From positions 2,355,501 to 2,419,500 of the forward strand of contig PHTZ01000001.1 of assembly GCA_002813285.1 (NCBI GenBank): a stretch of 64,000 nucleotides of DNA. The letters are read 5' to 3'. Below the pieces are notes generated by a model that saw only the letters and a program-made list of their open reading frames with translations, did no database searches and was not told the origin of the DNA. This document shows positions 19,780-28,861 of the stretch, piece by piece (the first letter of the stretch is position 1; the number at the start of each line of letters is the position of its first letter). This stretch comes from Flavobacteriaceae bacterium MAR_2009_75. Lineage in GTDB: Bacteria > Bacteroidota > Bacteroidia > Flavobacteriales > Flavobacteriaceae. The position numbers and the translations under genes are program-made.

Positions 19780-20812
19780 ACGATACCACGTTCTGGTCAT
19801 ACGCTTATCCGCTATGGGTGATGTTGCGATGACCGTACCCGTACTTGTGGCGTTCATTAACAAATACCCTAGCGTACAGATTACAGTATTGACCAGAAGT
19901 TTTTTCAAGCCGATGTTCTCTCAACTCAAAAATGTTGAAGTTTTTGAGGCAGACGTTAAGGGAAGGCATAAGGGGGTGTTCGGTTTATGGAAGCTCTACA
20001 AAGAACTCAAATTATTAAAGATTGACGCAGTTGCCGATTTACACAATGTCTTGCGTAGCAAGGTTTTGAAACGTTACTTTGGTTTTGATAAAACTCCTTT
20101 CAAACAGATTGATAAAAATAGAGCGGGTAGAAAAGCCCTGACCCGATCAAAAAACAAAGTTTTCAGGCCTCTGAAATCTACCCATCAACGTTACATTGAT
20201 GTTTTTACGGCCTTGGGGTTTCCTTTCGAATTAGAGTCCAGTCACGTTCTGGCAAAAGAGAAATACCCCGAAAAAGTAAATAATTTAATTGGTCAAGATG
20301 CTAAACAGTGGATAGGTATTGCGCCTTTTGCCGCCTTTGCTGGCAAAATGTATCCACTTGAGCTTATGCAACAGGTGGTCGACGAGTTAAATGCCTCTAA
20401 TAAATTTAAAATATTTCTTTTTGGTGGAGGTGTCTCCGAAAAAGAAAAATTGAAAAAATTAGAAAGCTCATATGAAAACGCAGTTAACGTGGTGGGTAAA
20501 TTATCATATTCCGAAGAGCTCGCATTAGTCTCTAATCTAGATTTAATGGTTTCAATGGATAGTGGTAATGGCCATCTGGCTGCGATGTATGGGGTGCCGG
20601 TCGTCTCGATTTGGGGGGTCACCCACCCTTACGCAGGTTTTTATCCGTTTGGTCAGCCGATTGAAAATGCACTTCTGGCCGACCGCGAAAAGTATCCGTT
20701 AATACCGACATCCGTTTACGGAAATAAAGTACCTGAAGGCTACGAAAAGGCCATTGGGACGATATCACCAAAGCAGATATTATCTAAAATTTATATGATA
20801 TTGGATAGATGA
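19766..20812 (+). CDS. Glycosyltransferase family 9 (heptosyltransferase-like)
   Basis: A 348-residue GT-B enzyme of the WaaC/WaaF class: N-terminal HVLVIRLSAMGDVAMTVPVL, central IAPFAAFAGKMYPLE, and donor-site MVSMDSGNGHLAAMYGVPVVSIWG near residues 251-275. Likely adds a core sugar to lipid A or a related acceptor. The start is a GTG at 19766 inside the previous gene; no ATG precedes the first beta strand. It ends 5 bases before the convergent tetR gene. Confidence 0.88.
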   Translation: MDKNKRYHVLVIRLSAMGDVAMTVPVLVAFINKYPSVQITVLTRSFFKPMFSQLKNVEVFEADVKGRHKGVFGLWKLYKELKLLKIDAVADLHNVLRSKVLKRYFGFDKTPFKQIDKNRAGRKALTRSKNKVFRPLKSTHQRYIDVFTALGFPFELESSHVLAKEKYPEKVNNLIGQDAKQWIGIAPFAAFAGKMYPLELMQQVVDELNASNKFKIFLFGGGVSEKEKLKKLESSYENAVNVVGKLSYSEELALVSNLDLMVSMDSGNGHLAAMYGVPVVSIWGVTHPYAGFYPFGQPIENALLADREKYPLIPTSVYGNKVPEGYEKAIGTISPKQILSKIYMILDR

Positions 20813-20817
20813 CGGCA

Positions 20818-21468
20818 TTAATTATAAGTTCCGTATCCAGAAGCTTGATTCATTACATTTTCAGACTTGGGCTCCATTGATTTGAAGTACTGTCTTAATT
20901 GTGACATAAAACGATATTTACGGGCACTCGGTGCTATTTCTACCATTAAGGTTCGCACCCCTATATAAGCGCTCATCAAATAAACCGCCACACCTTCGCT
21001 ATCTACATGTCTATCGATATGACCATTGAATTTACCTCGCTGAATGGCTGAAACCAAATTGGCTTCCCATATTCTAAGAATATCGTTAAGGTGTTTCATG
21101 ATTTTTTCGTTCTTACCATTAAATTCGTTAATGAAATTACTCAGAACAAAACCGAAGTCAAGCTCATTGTGAACTGCCGTTTCCAGAGCCTCTTCAAAAC
21201 AGTTTGTTATCATGTCCAAAGTATTTTCATGACCCTCAATAGGTTCGATAAGCATACTGTACATTTTACGCACGAGCAGATTTTCTATTATCTGAATGAA
21301 AAAATCTTCCTTTGAATCAAAATGGTAATAGAAGGCCCCCTTTGAAAGGGAAAGCTCCTTTAAAATATCATCTACACTTGTGTTATAATAACCTTTCTTG
21401 TAAAAAAGTTCGAGTCCTGTGACCTGCATACGTTGCATGGTGGCCATGCGTTTTAATGACTTGTTCAT
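20818..21468 (-). CDS. TetR family transcriptional regulator
   Basis: A 216-residue repressor with an N-terminal TetR helix-turn-helix (about residues 12-58: GLELFYKKGYYNTSVDDILK then LSLSKGAFYYHFDSKEDFF) and a helical ligand-binding C-terminus. The ATG at 21468 is preferred: the frame stays open upstream to 21666, but that part runs through operator-like sites and has no domain. Two copies of an AACCGAC-type element lie upstream (21488-21507, 21616-21635), consistent with self-repression. The same operator occurs before the AraC gene at 52599. Confidence 0.9.
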   Translation of the reverse strand: MNKSLKRMATMQRMQVTGLELFYKKGYYNTSVDDILKELSLSKGAFYYHFDSKEDFFIQIIENLLVRKMYSMLIEPIEGHENTLDMITNCFEEALETAVHNELDFGFVLSNFINEFNGKNEKIMKHLNDILRIWEANLVSAIQRGKFNGHIDRHVDSEGVAVYLMSAYIGVRTLMVEIAPSARKYRFMSQLRQYFKSMEPKSENVMNQASGYGTYN

Positions 21469-21487
21469 AATATCAAAATTTGGGTTA

Positions 21488-21507
21488 AACCGACCGTTAA
21501 GTCTCAT
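21488..21507. promoter_or_regulatory. Degenerate TetR operator copy
   Basis: AACCGAC, 6-base spacer, then GTCTCAT: one perfect arm and one arm matching 4 of 7 positions of GTCGGTT. It lies 19 bases upstream of the tetR start, close enough to block transcription or initiation. Confidence 0.4.
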
Positions 21508-21615
21508 ACAAAGAACCCACCGATTGCACTTTGGTTGAATCAAATTGGTTGTATGAACACAAAATATCGCCAAACTGTCACAATCTCGACGTACGACCCG
21601 CTTTTTAAAAATACT

Positions 21616-21635
21616 AACCGACCGCCCAGTCGGTT
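21616..21635. promoter_or_regulatory. Candidate TetR operator
   Basis: Perfect inverted repeat AACCGAC-N6-GTCGGTT, 147 bases upstream of tetR and between it and the divergent genes at 21894 and 22152. Arms, spacer length and palindromic form fit a TetR dimer site. The identical arms and spacing recur at 52552-52571. Confidence 0.7.
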
Positions 21636-21893
21636 TAAAGGGTCTTTTTTTGGGATTAAAAGCCACTTAAATTCTAAATAACAATCAAATACGGCATAGA
21701 AGGTAAGGTCTAACATAATGATATTGAGCGGTCATTCTTATATAGGCAACAGTAGGTGTTAGATTTTTTGAATCGACCTTATACCCTATCACCCACCAAA
21801 CATTTAAATATTTTTTAGGATTTTCCTTCCTTCGTTTGGCACAAGAATTGACAATTACCAATCGTAAAATTGTTCTTAAAAAATTATATTAAT

Positions 21894-22049
21894 ATGGATT
21901 ACTTAACATTTGCTTTACTAATAAGCGCGTCGGTTTATACTATTTTTTTGATTTTAACCATTAAGACTGTCTTGACCGATGCTTTTCCCAAGCGTCCAGT
22001 TCTTATTCCTGTAAAACAAAAAAGAGATAGGTTCAACCGCCGAGGCTAG
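21894..22049 (+). CDS. Small single-pass membrane protein (51 aa)
   Basis: ATG at 21894 opens a 51-codon frame: a hydrophobic helix (about residues 4-25, LTFALLISASVYTIFLILTI) followed by a basic tail (KRPVLIPVKQKRDRFNRRG). Composition and charge pattern (positive-inside C-terminus) look like a real small membrane protein, and the start is preceded by an A/T-rich leader. It lies 102 bases before htrA on the same strand. No family recognised; coding status is inferred. Confidence 0.5.
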   Translation: MDYLTFALLISASVYTIFLILTIKTVLTDAFPKRPVLIPVKQKRDRFNRRG

Positions 22050-22151
22050 AAATAGTTTGAAGGAAGTTTGTCGTACGGACAAATTGACATTCGTTCAGTC
22101 AAGCTGCTTCATATAAGACGTACAAGTTTAATTTTAAATAAGTTTAGAAAA

Positions 22152-23672
22152 ATGACAAATAATAAAAAAACCCTTCAAGGATGGAGAATCTACCTGTTCT
22201 CCGCCCTAATCGCCCTTGGGGTGAGTTTTGCCGTAGTAAAAGGTAGTCAACTGGCTAAAGACGATTCGGCTAATATAACAAAGGTTAGCGGGGTACAGGG
22301 TCAGCATGCTTTATTTACTGCCGATAACGAAGGCAATATTAAACCCCTCGATTTTACCGACACCAGTGAAAAGGTATTGGATGCAGTTGTACATATTAAA
22401 TCGATTCATACGAGGGCTCAAAATAATGGCAATGCCCGCGAACTTCCCGATCCTTTTCGTGAGTTTTTTGGTGATATGTTCAAGAACCAAGTACCCCAAG
22501 GTGGCATGCAACAACAGCCTATGGTGGGCACAGGCTCTGGGGTAATCATTAACGAGAAGGGCTATATTGTTACCAATAATCACGTTATCGACAATGCCGA
22601 TGAGGTAGAAGTTACCTTGTATAACAATCAATCTTACAAGGCTACAGTGGTCGGTACCGACCCAACTACCGATCTAGCTTTGTTGCAGATTAAGGCTGAC
22701 GGATTAAAAACAATGGCCTTGGTTAATTCTGATGATGTGGAGGTAGGTGAATGGGTGTTGGCCGTTGGTAACCCAATAGGGCTTAATTCAACTGTTACGG
22801 CCGGTATCGTAAGTGCTAAAGCTAGAAGTATTCACATCAATAAAGAAAAATTCGCGGTCGAAAGCTTTATTCAGACCGATGCCGCTATTAACCCTGGTAA
22901 TAGTGGTGGTGCCTTAGTAAATTTAGAAGGAAACCTTATCGGAATAAATACGGCCATCGCAAGTAGAACGGGTAGTTATACCGGTTATGGTTTTGCGGTA
23001 CCCAGTAATATCGTCACCAAAGTGGTTGAAGATTTATTGAAATATGGCAACGTGCAGAGAGGTATGTTGGGAGTAAGCATTCGTACAATGGATGGCAGTT
23101 TGGCGAAAGAAAAAGAGGTGAACTTCTCTAAAGGAGTTTGGGTCGAAAATGTCGGTGAAGAAAGTGCGGCCGATAAAGCCGGAATCGAGTCAGGAGACAT
23201 CATTACCAAAGTTGACGACATATTAGTAGGTACATCCCCACGACTTCAAGAAATTATTGCGAGTAAGAGACCAGGTGACAAGGTGGTCGTTACGGTAAAG
23301 AGAAACGGTAAAGAAAAAGAGTTTGATGTGGTTCTCGAAAACGCCAATGGCACCACTGACATCGTTAAGCGCGAAAAGAAGGAGGTATTGAACTTATTGG
23401 GTGCCGATTTCGAAGTGCTCGATGATGAAGTTGCAGAGAAGCTTGACTTAGATGGAGGCGTAAAAGTAGCACGCCTTTATCCGGGCAAGATTCGCAAACA
23501 GACCCAAATGAAAGAAGGCTTTATAATCACTCATATCGACGGAAAAAAGGTGAAAGATTTGGATGATATCAGTAAAGCTTTGGAGAATAAGGCAGGCGGA
23601 GTAATGCTTGAGGGGGTCTATGAAGGCTCTAAAACTAAATATTACTATGCTTTTGGAATGGATTCGGAATAA
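22152..23672 (+). CDS. htrA: HtrA/DegP-type periplasmic serine protease
   Basis: A 506-residue envelope quality-control protease. N-terminal signal/anchor helix (residues 11-28), trypsin-like domain with triad H144 (TNNHVID), D174 (DPTTDLAL) and S251 (NPGNSGGAL), then two PDZ domains (about 320-410 and 430-500). The ATG at 22152 gives a proper signal sequence; a TTG at 22068 would add 28 polar residues ahead of it and is rejected. A strong terminator follows at 23696. Confidence 0.96.
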   Translation: MTNNKKTLQGWRIYLFSALIALGVSFAVVKGSQLAKDDSANITKVSGVQGQHALFTADNEGNIKPLDFTDTSEKVLDAVVHIKSIHTRAQNNGNARELPDPFREFFGDMFKNQVPQGGMQQQPMVGTGSGVIINEKGYIVTNNHVIDNADEVEVTLYNNQSYKATVVGTDPTTDLALLQIKADGLKTMALVNSDDVEVGEWVLAVGNPIGLNSTVTAGIVSAKARSIHINKEKFAVESFIQTDAAINPGNSGGALVNLEGNLIGINTAIASRTGSYTGYGFAVPSNIVTKVVEDLLKYGNVQRGMLGVSIRTMDGSLAKEKEVNFSKGVWVENVGEESAADKAGIESGDIITKVDDILVGTSPRLQEIIASKRPGDKVVVTVKRNGKEKEFDVVLENANGTTDIVKREKKEVLNLLGADFEVLDDEVAEKLDLDGGVKVARLYPGKIRKQTQMKEGFIITHIDGKKVKDLDDISKALENKAGGVMLEGVYEGSKTKYYYAFGMDSE

Positions 23673-23695
23673 GCATATTCAATTTAAGTAACTTA

Positions 23696-23732
23696 GATGC
23701 CGCATTGAGATTGTTCAATGCGGCATCTTTTT
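23696..23732 (+). terminator. Rho-independent terminator after htrA
   Basis: A perfect 13-bp stem (GATGCCGCATTGA paired with TCAATGCGGCATC) with a 6-base loop and five T residues, 23 bases after the htrA stop. Confidence 0.92.
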
Positions 23733-23745
23733 ATGTTAAGCTTAA

Positions 23746-24522
23746 ATGAGTGATATTCTTAAAAAATCGATTGGTTTGGTTCTTTCAGGGGGAGGTGTGC
23801 GGGGTATGGCACATATTGGACTGATAAGAGCGATGAACGAATATGGAATATCGGCTGAAATAGTCAGCGGTAGCAGTGTGGGTGCTCTCGTTGGTGCCTT
23901 ATATGCCAATGGAAATTCAGTGACCGAAATGCTTTCTTTCTTTAAGGAAACCCCACTTTTCAAATATAACTTTTTGACCATTGTTAAACCGGGTTTTATC
24001 GATACCGATAGATATTTCGATGTATTCCGGGTTTATTTTCCTGAAGATAGTTTTGAAGCCTTACAGCGCAAATTACATGTTGTAGCCACCAATTTACAAG
24101 ATGGTGAACTTTCTTATTTCTCAGAAGGAGAACTTATAGGGCCATTATTGGCGTCAGCCGCATTGCCTCCGGTTTTTAGTCCGGTCGAACTGAACGGCAA
24201 ATTTTATGCCGATGGGGGCATAATGAATAACTTTCCGCTCGAACCAATTGCTGACAAGGTCGATTTTGTTCTAGGCAGCAACGTATCTGTGGTAGGCCCC
24301 TTAGAAAGAAATGCCTTAAAGAATTCGCTGCAGATCACCGGCCGTGTAACCGGTCTCATGATTTATGCCATTAACAGGTCAAAATTGCAAGCCTGTGACC
24401 TTCTGTTGGAATTTAAGGAGTTGGAGAACATTGGGGTTTTAGACCGAAAGGGTATCGAAAAGGCATACCTCATCGGTTATGACCGTTCCCGTAGTGCTTT
24501 TGATGCTCTGTTGTCTGAATAA
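23746..24522 (+). CDS. Patatin-like phospholipase (RssA/YlbK type)
   Basis: A 258-residue cytosolic patatin-domain hydrolase. The oxyanion loop SGGGVRGMAHIG lies at residues 14-25, the nucleophile elbow GSSVG at 42-46 with S44, and the catalytic aspartate D156 in ADGGIMNN. No signal peptide and no extra domain, so it resembles the bacterial RssA group, whose physiological substrates are poorly known. It is convergent with the transporter gene at 24526. Confidence 0.92.
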   Translation: MSDILKKSIGLVLSGGGVRGMAHIGLIRAMNEYGISAEIVSGSSVGALVGALYANGNSVTEMLSFFKETPLFKYNFLTIVKPGFIDTDRYFDVFRVYFPEDSFEALQRKLHVVATNLQDGELSYFSEGELIGPLLASAALPPVFSPVELNGKFYADGGIMNNFPLEPIADKVDFVLGSNVSVVGPLERNALKNSLQITGRVTGLMIYAINRSKLQACDLLLEFKELENIGVLDRKGIEKAYLIGYDRSRSAFDALLSE

Positions 24523-24525
24523 GAC

Positions 24526-26376
24526 TTATAACATGGCACTTAACAATAAAGTAGCAACAACCCATAAAACTACCGAAATCACCCCTCCGATAATCAAAAA
24601 ATGTTTGAACTTATAGATGCCCATGCTGAAAATGAGGGCATTGGTTTGGTAGCCGAGAGGTGTGAAAAAACTAAAATTTGCAGCGAACATTACAGAAAGT
24701 ATAAAAGGTTTCACATCAAGATTTAAACCATTCGCTAAAGAAATACCAATGGGTGCCATTATAATTGCAGTGGCATTGTTAGAAACCACACTGCTCAATA
24801 ACATGGTCGTTAGAAATAATAGCCCGATGATAATCATGGGCTTTTGACCGGCCATGAGCCCCAAAAGCTCTTGCGTAATAAATTCATCGGCTTTGGCATT
24901 ACTCATTGCGATACCCAACGGTATCATACCTGCCAAAAGAAATATAATTTGCCAATTGATTTTTTCATAAATGTGGTTCAGTTCTATACACTTGAATAGC
25001 AGCATGGCCAAGGTACCGGTAATAACGCTGGTCATTACCTCAAACACTCCGGTAGCCGCTAAAGTTATCGTACCCAGTAGAATTAGAATGGACAAATTTC
25101 TTTTATATACCGTTGTCGGTGGCCTACCTTCGAACTGGTTTAAGACGGCCAAATTATTACTGTTCTCGAAGTTGGGTACATATTCGGCATCGGTCTGTAT
25201 CAACACCCGATCCCCAATTTTCAAACGGGTAAATTCTTTGTTGCTTTGATAAAGCCGGGTTTTTAAGTTGGTTAATTTCTTACGTTTGTTAACAGCAAGA
25301 GGTATGGCCCTCGGTACGATCATCCGTTTTAATTCGGTAATGGTTCTACCGACAAATCGTGATCCAGGCAATAACAAAAGTTCGAGTAGAACCGATTCTC
25401 TATCTTCTTTTTCTGAAGCTTTTTTATTCTTCTTGGCCGTAGCACCTACTTTTTTAATCTGTGTTCCTTTGGTTGATTTAAGCTGATCTGCTTCCTCACC
25501 TTCGATATCAAAATAACCTTCACTTCGCATCTGTTGTAGATTGTCAAGACTACAATGCAACAGAATAATATCGTGGGCCCTAATACTCATATTCTTGTTC
25601 AAGATATTTTGGTCTCGCCCGTTTCTAGTGATTCGTAAAACGGTTATATCAGACTCCTTGAACATAAATGAATCACCCAGTTCGGTATTTACTAGAGAAG
25701 AGTCGGGCTCAACATCTATGGTCAGCAAATACCGATCAAGATCATAATTATCTGAAAGGTTAGCGGTTTCTTGGGGCAAAAACTTGTAGAAGAGAAGTAT
25801 AATAATAATGGAAACGGTCAAGAAGATGGCACCCATCCATGTAAATTCAAAAAAACCGAGTCGCTCTCCTGTATATCTTGCTGAAATATTATTGACCAGT
25901 AAATTGGTAGAAGTACCCATCAGTGTGCAACTTCCGCCCAGGATACTGGCGAAAGAAATAGGCAATAGCATTTTGCCGGGGGGCATTTGATATTTCTCTT
26001 TGAGCTCTGCCACTATCTTAATGAAAACAATGACCACGGCTGTTGAGCTAACGAAGGCCGATATACTGCCTGCAATCAGCATAATGGCCAGTAATGCGAA
26101 TACCATGGGCCAGTTTTTAAGAACTTTGAGACCTTTGGCCAACCAAGAAATCGCTCCGTTTTCTTCAAGACCGATAGCCAAAATCATCAAACAGAGAATG
26201 GTAATGACCGCTTTGTTCGAAAAACCGCTTACGGCTTCTTCAGGAGATACCAGGCCGGTCAATAATAGCGCTGCAATGATGCAGAACGAAATTTTATCCA
26301 TGGGAAATATCTCAAAGGCGAACAGAAAGATGACTGCGCCGATGATGAGAAAGACCAAAATGATTTCCCAAGTCAT
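24526..26376 (-). CDS. SLC13/DASS-family transporter with RCK_C (TrkA-C) domains
   Basis: A 616-residue inner-membrane transporter: N-terminal membrane half with ISAFVSSTAVVIVFIKI and LLPISFASILGGSCTLMGTSTN near residues 108-160, a cytosolic insert (about 205-425) with two TrkA-C-like modules (VLRITRNGRD and KIGDRVLIQTD regions), and a C-terminal membrane half with SSVVSNNATAIIMAP. This is the architecture of putative sodium-coupled carboxylate, sulfate or related anion carriers. The linker between the RCK_C modules is lysine-rich. Substrate unknown. Confidence 0.88.
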   Translation of the reverse strand: MTWEIILVFLIIGAVIFLFAFEIFPMDKISFCIIAALLLTGLVSPEEAVSGFSNKAVITILCLMILAIGLEENGAISWLAKGLKVLKNWPMVFALLAIMLIAGSISAFVSSTAVVIVFIKIVAELKEKYQMPPGKMLLPISFASILGGSCTLMGTSTNLLVNNISARYTGERLGFFEFTWMGAIFLTVSIIIILLFYKFLPQETANLSDNYDLDRYLLTIDVEPDSSLVNTELGDSFMFKESDITVLRITRNGRDQNILNKNMSIRAHDIILLHCSLDNLQQMRSEGYFDIEGEEADQLKSTKGTQIKKVGATAKKNKKASEKEDRESVLLELLLLPGSRFVGRTITELKRMIVPRAIPLAVNKRKKLTNLKTRLYQSNKEFTRLKIGDRVLIQTDAEYVPNFENSNNLAVLNQFEGRPPTTVYKRNLSILILLGTITLAATGVFEVMTSVITGTLAMLLFKCIELNHIYEKINWQIIFLLAGMIPLGIAMSNAKADEFITQELLGLMAGQKPMIIIGLLFLTTMLLSSVVSNNATAIIMAPIGISLANGLNLDVKPFILSVMFAANFSFFTPLGYQTNALIFSMGIYKFKHFLIIGGVISVVLWVVATLLLSAML

Positions 26377-26496
26377 AATATTCTTAAAAACGCTAAATTA
26401 TTCTTTAACTATCAATATTTTAACTTTAAAAATAAAAAAGCGAACCTGATATCTATTGGCATGTAATTATATAATTTAGTAATATCTTACTTTCAA

Positions 26497-27666
26497 ATGA
26501 GTAAAAAATGGTCAATATATAGAAGATATAAAGCCCTGGGCCTTTGGAACAAAGTTTTCTTATGGCTTGCAATTATCGGTATAGTTATAGGTGGGTGGCA
26601 GCTTTATTTGGCATATAATCCACCAACAAAGCTGGTAATAAGTGACGAGGAGAATGGGGTCTTGGAACAGAATGGGGCTAAACCCAATGAAGTAGCGGAA
26701 TTGATAAATATAATTCAAGCCGATAGAAATAAGGCTATAGATGATGTAGCTCAAATCGAATTTATTGATATCATTTCAAATATCTATAAATCACTAGATT
26801 CAACATCTACAATTATTTTGAATCAAATCCATGTTGATTCGATAACGGGTATAGAATACAGAAGTGATGTGCTAATAGAAAAAGAGATATTAGGCACCAA
26901 GATTAAATTACTGCTCAGACTTAATCCATATGAAAACCCCATCGGAGAAAGTGAGATTTTAAATTTTCAAAATCATATTGAAAAAATAAGGGCTTCAAAG
27001 GGAGTAATTATTACGAAAGGTAAATACAGGAAGGCCGCTGTTAAATTTGCTGATGCGTATTCTATTGATTTGGCAACTTTTCAAAGTTCAATAATGGACA
27101 AATGGGCTGAAAAAATGGAAATTCCTGTAGTCGTAAAAATTATAAGCGTACAAAGTGTTTATAATTTAAAATTTAAGGCATTGGCCGCCGAGCAAAAAGA
27201 GATTAATCCAAAATTTACCAAAATACTATATAAAGAATCTGGAGAACATTTCATAATGGATTTGTTTATCCGAAAATGGAATGAAGGTCATATTTATAAA
27301 CCAGGTGATAATAAAAAAGGGGTTATAGATTTCTATCGACCAAATGCGAAAATTCAGTTGGTTCCTTCAGGTGCATGGCACGAATGTCAAGAAATTATGG
27401 TGGATTATTCTATTGAAGAAAGCTATAAATTCAGTTATTTGCAACCAAAAAAATATACCGAACTCTTGAAAGTTTCCAATGATCAACTTATTTATTGGGA
27501 AATGGAATTTAATAAAAGTCAATTTGATGAATTGAATAATTGGAGAACTATCAGGCGAATTCCTAACTACTATAAAAATATATCTAGAAAATTAACTATC
27601 GTTAAAATGAATTACTTGGATAGGTCAACTATCCTAGATGAAGATATAGAGTGGCATTTTAAATAA
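26497..27666 (+). CDS. Membrane-anchored protein with a degenerate Mrr-like domain
   Basis: A 389-residue protein with a short basic N-terminus and one membrane helix (about residues 18-38). Residues 112-196 look like an Mrr/type IV restriction-endonuclease fold: SDVLIE with D124, then LLLRLNPYENPIG where active members have (E/Q)xK before the P(V/I)G turn, then RASKGVIITKGKYRKAAVKFADAYSIDLATF. The E/Q and K positions are R141 and N143, so nuclease activity is unlikely. The C-terminal 190 residues are unrecognised. The gene looks A/T-richer than its neighbours and may be acquired. Fold assignment is by eye. Confidence 0.55.
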   Translation: MSKKWSIYRRYKALGLWNKVFLWLAIIGIVIGGWQLYLAYNPPTKLVISDEENGVLEQNGAKPNEVAELINIIQADRNKAIDDVAQIEFIDIISNIYKSLDSTSTIILNQIHVDSITGIEYRSDVLIEKEILGTKIKLLLRLNPYENPIGESEILNFQNHIEKIRASKGVIITKGKYRKAAVKFADAYSIDLATFQSSIMDKWAEKMEIPVVVKIISVQSVYNLKFKALAAEQKEINPKFTKILYKESGEHFIMDLFIRKWNEGHIYKPGDNKKGVIDFYRPNAKIQLVPSGAWHECQEIMVDYSIEESYKFSYLQPKKYTELLKVSNDQLIYWEMEFNKSQFDELNNWRTIRRIPNYYKNISRKLTIVKMNYLDRSTILDEDIEWHFK

Positions 27667-27671
27667 ATTGT

Positions 27672-28719
27672 CTATACGTCATCATAATCGACGGTAAGCG
27701 TAGGCGTAAGAGGTAGTGCTTGACAGGTAAGAATAAAACCATCTTCGATTTCGCCATCGGTCAATATTTGGTTTTTCACCATTTCAGCCTTTCCCTCTTT
27801 GACCCGGGCGATACAGCTACTGCATACGCCCCCTTGGCAAGAATAGGGTGCGTCGATATTTTCTTTGAGCACAGCGTCAAGAACCCGCTCTTTTTTGTCC
27901 ATTTGAAATGAAAACTCCTCTTCATCAACTATAACTTTCAGTTGTGTCTGACCCTCGGCGTCAACCGGCATTTCGTCTAAAATTTCGGTGGTGGTGAAAA
28001 GTTCAAAATGAATTTTTTCTTTAGGGATATCATTTTCTTGAAGCTTATCGGAAACCAGATTGATCATGGCTTCTGGTCCACAGAGGTAGTACGCATCAAA
28101 TTCGGTGTTTTTGTGTTTGTTCTTTAAGGCGTAATTCACCGTTGATGCATCGATTCGACCGAACAGCGAATCATCTTCTTGGGTCTGACTGGTTATAAAA
28201 TAGGTGAAGAATCTATCTGGGTGATCCAGTTCTAATTTTACCAGATCGGTATAGAACATGGTGTCTTTGTACGACTTGTTGCCATACACCAGCACAAACT
28301 TGCTTTTCGGGTCGCTTGCCAAAACGGCCTTCGCAATACTCATAATCGGGGTAATACCACTACCGGCAGCAAAAGCGGCGATATTTTTGGCCTTTCCTGA
28401 AGAATTAAATGTAAAACGACCTTCTGGCGGCATAACTTCGAGAACATCTCCAACGGCTAATTTGGTATGTGCGTAATCGGAAAACCCGCCTCTATCTACT
28501 TTCTTTACCCCAATGGTAAAACAGTCACTTTTTGGAGAAGAACAGATTGAATAGGCCCTTCTTAACTCTTTACCCTTTATTTCTTTTTTTATGGTGACAT
28601 ACTGCCCAGGCAAAAAATCGAAAGTTTGAATAAGGTCTTTAGGTATAGTAAGGGTTATGGCCACCGAATTTGGTGTTAACGGTTTGATATGTTTTACCGT
28701 AAGGGAATGAAATTTACTC
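27672..28719 (-). CDS. PaaE-like ferredoxin-NADP(+) reductase with C-terminal 2Fe-2S domain
   Basis: A 349-residue redox protein in three parts: FAD-binding domain (RRAYSICSS near residues 53-61), NAD(P)-binding domain (AAGSGITPIMSI near 115-126) and a plant-type ferredoxin domain with CQGGVCSSC near 295-303 and a later cysteine in LTCQA. This order is that of PaaE, the reductase of phenylacetyl-CoA epoxidase. No paaABCD genes are nearby, so it may serve another oxygenase or desaturase. The gene extends to about 28721. Confidence 0.85.
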
Positions 28720-28820
28720 ATGAGATGTGTTTATCGCAAATAGGGTGCTAAATTAAGCATTGATGGCCCCATTTGAAACGGAAAGCTTAAAAAAAGAGTA
28801 TCGTAATGTAACAAACCTAT

Positions 28821-28828
28821 TATTTTTG
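28821..28828 (+). promoter_or_regulatory. Candidate -7 promoter element of the DUF5687 gene
   Basis: TATTTTTG matches TAnnTTTG, 33 bases before the ATG at 28862. A clear -33 element is not visible. Confidence 0.4.
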
Positions 28829-28861
28829 ACACCCATGCATAAAACTTGAAACCCTGATTCT

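Noticed and set aside
21469-21666. N-terminal extension of the TetR protein
   Set aside because: The extension has no domain, would run through the operator-like sites, and the TetR family begins at the chosen ATG.
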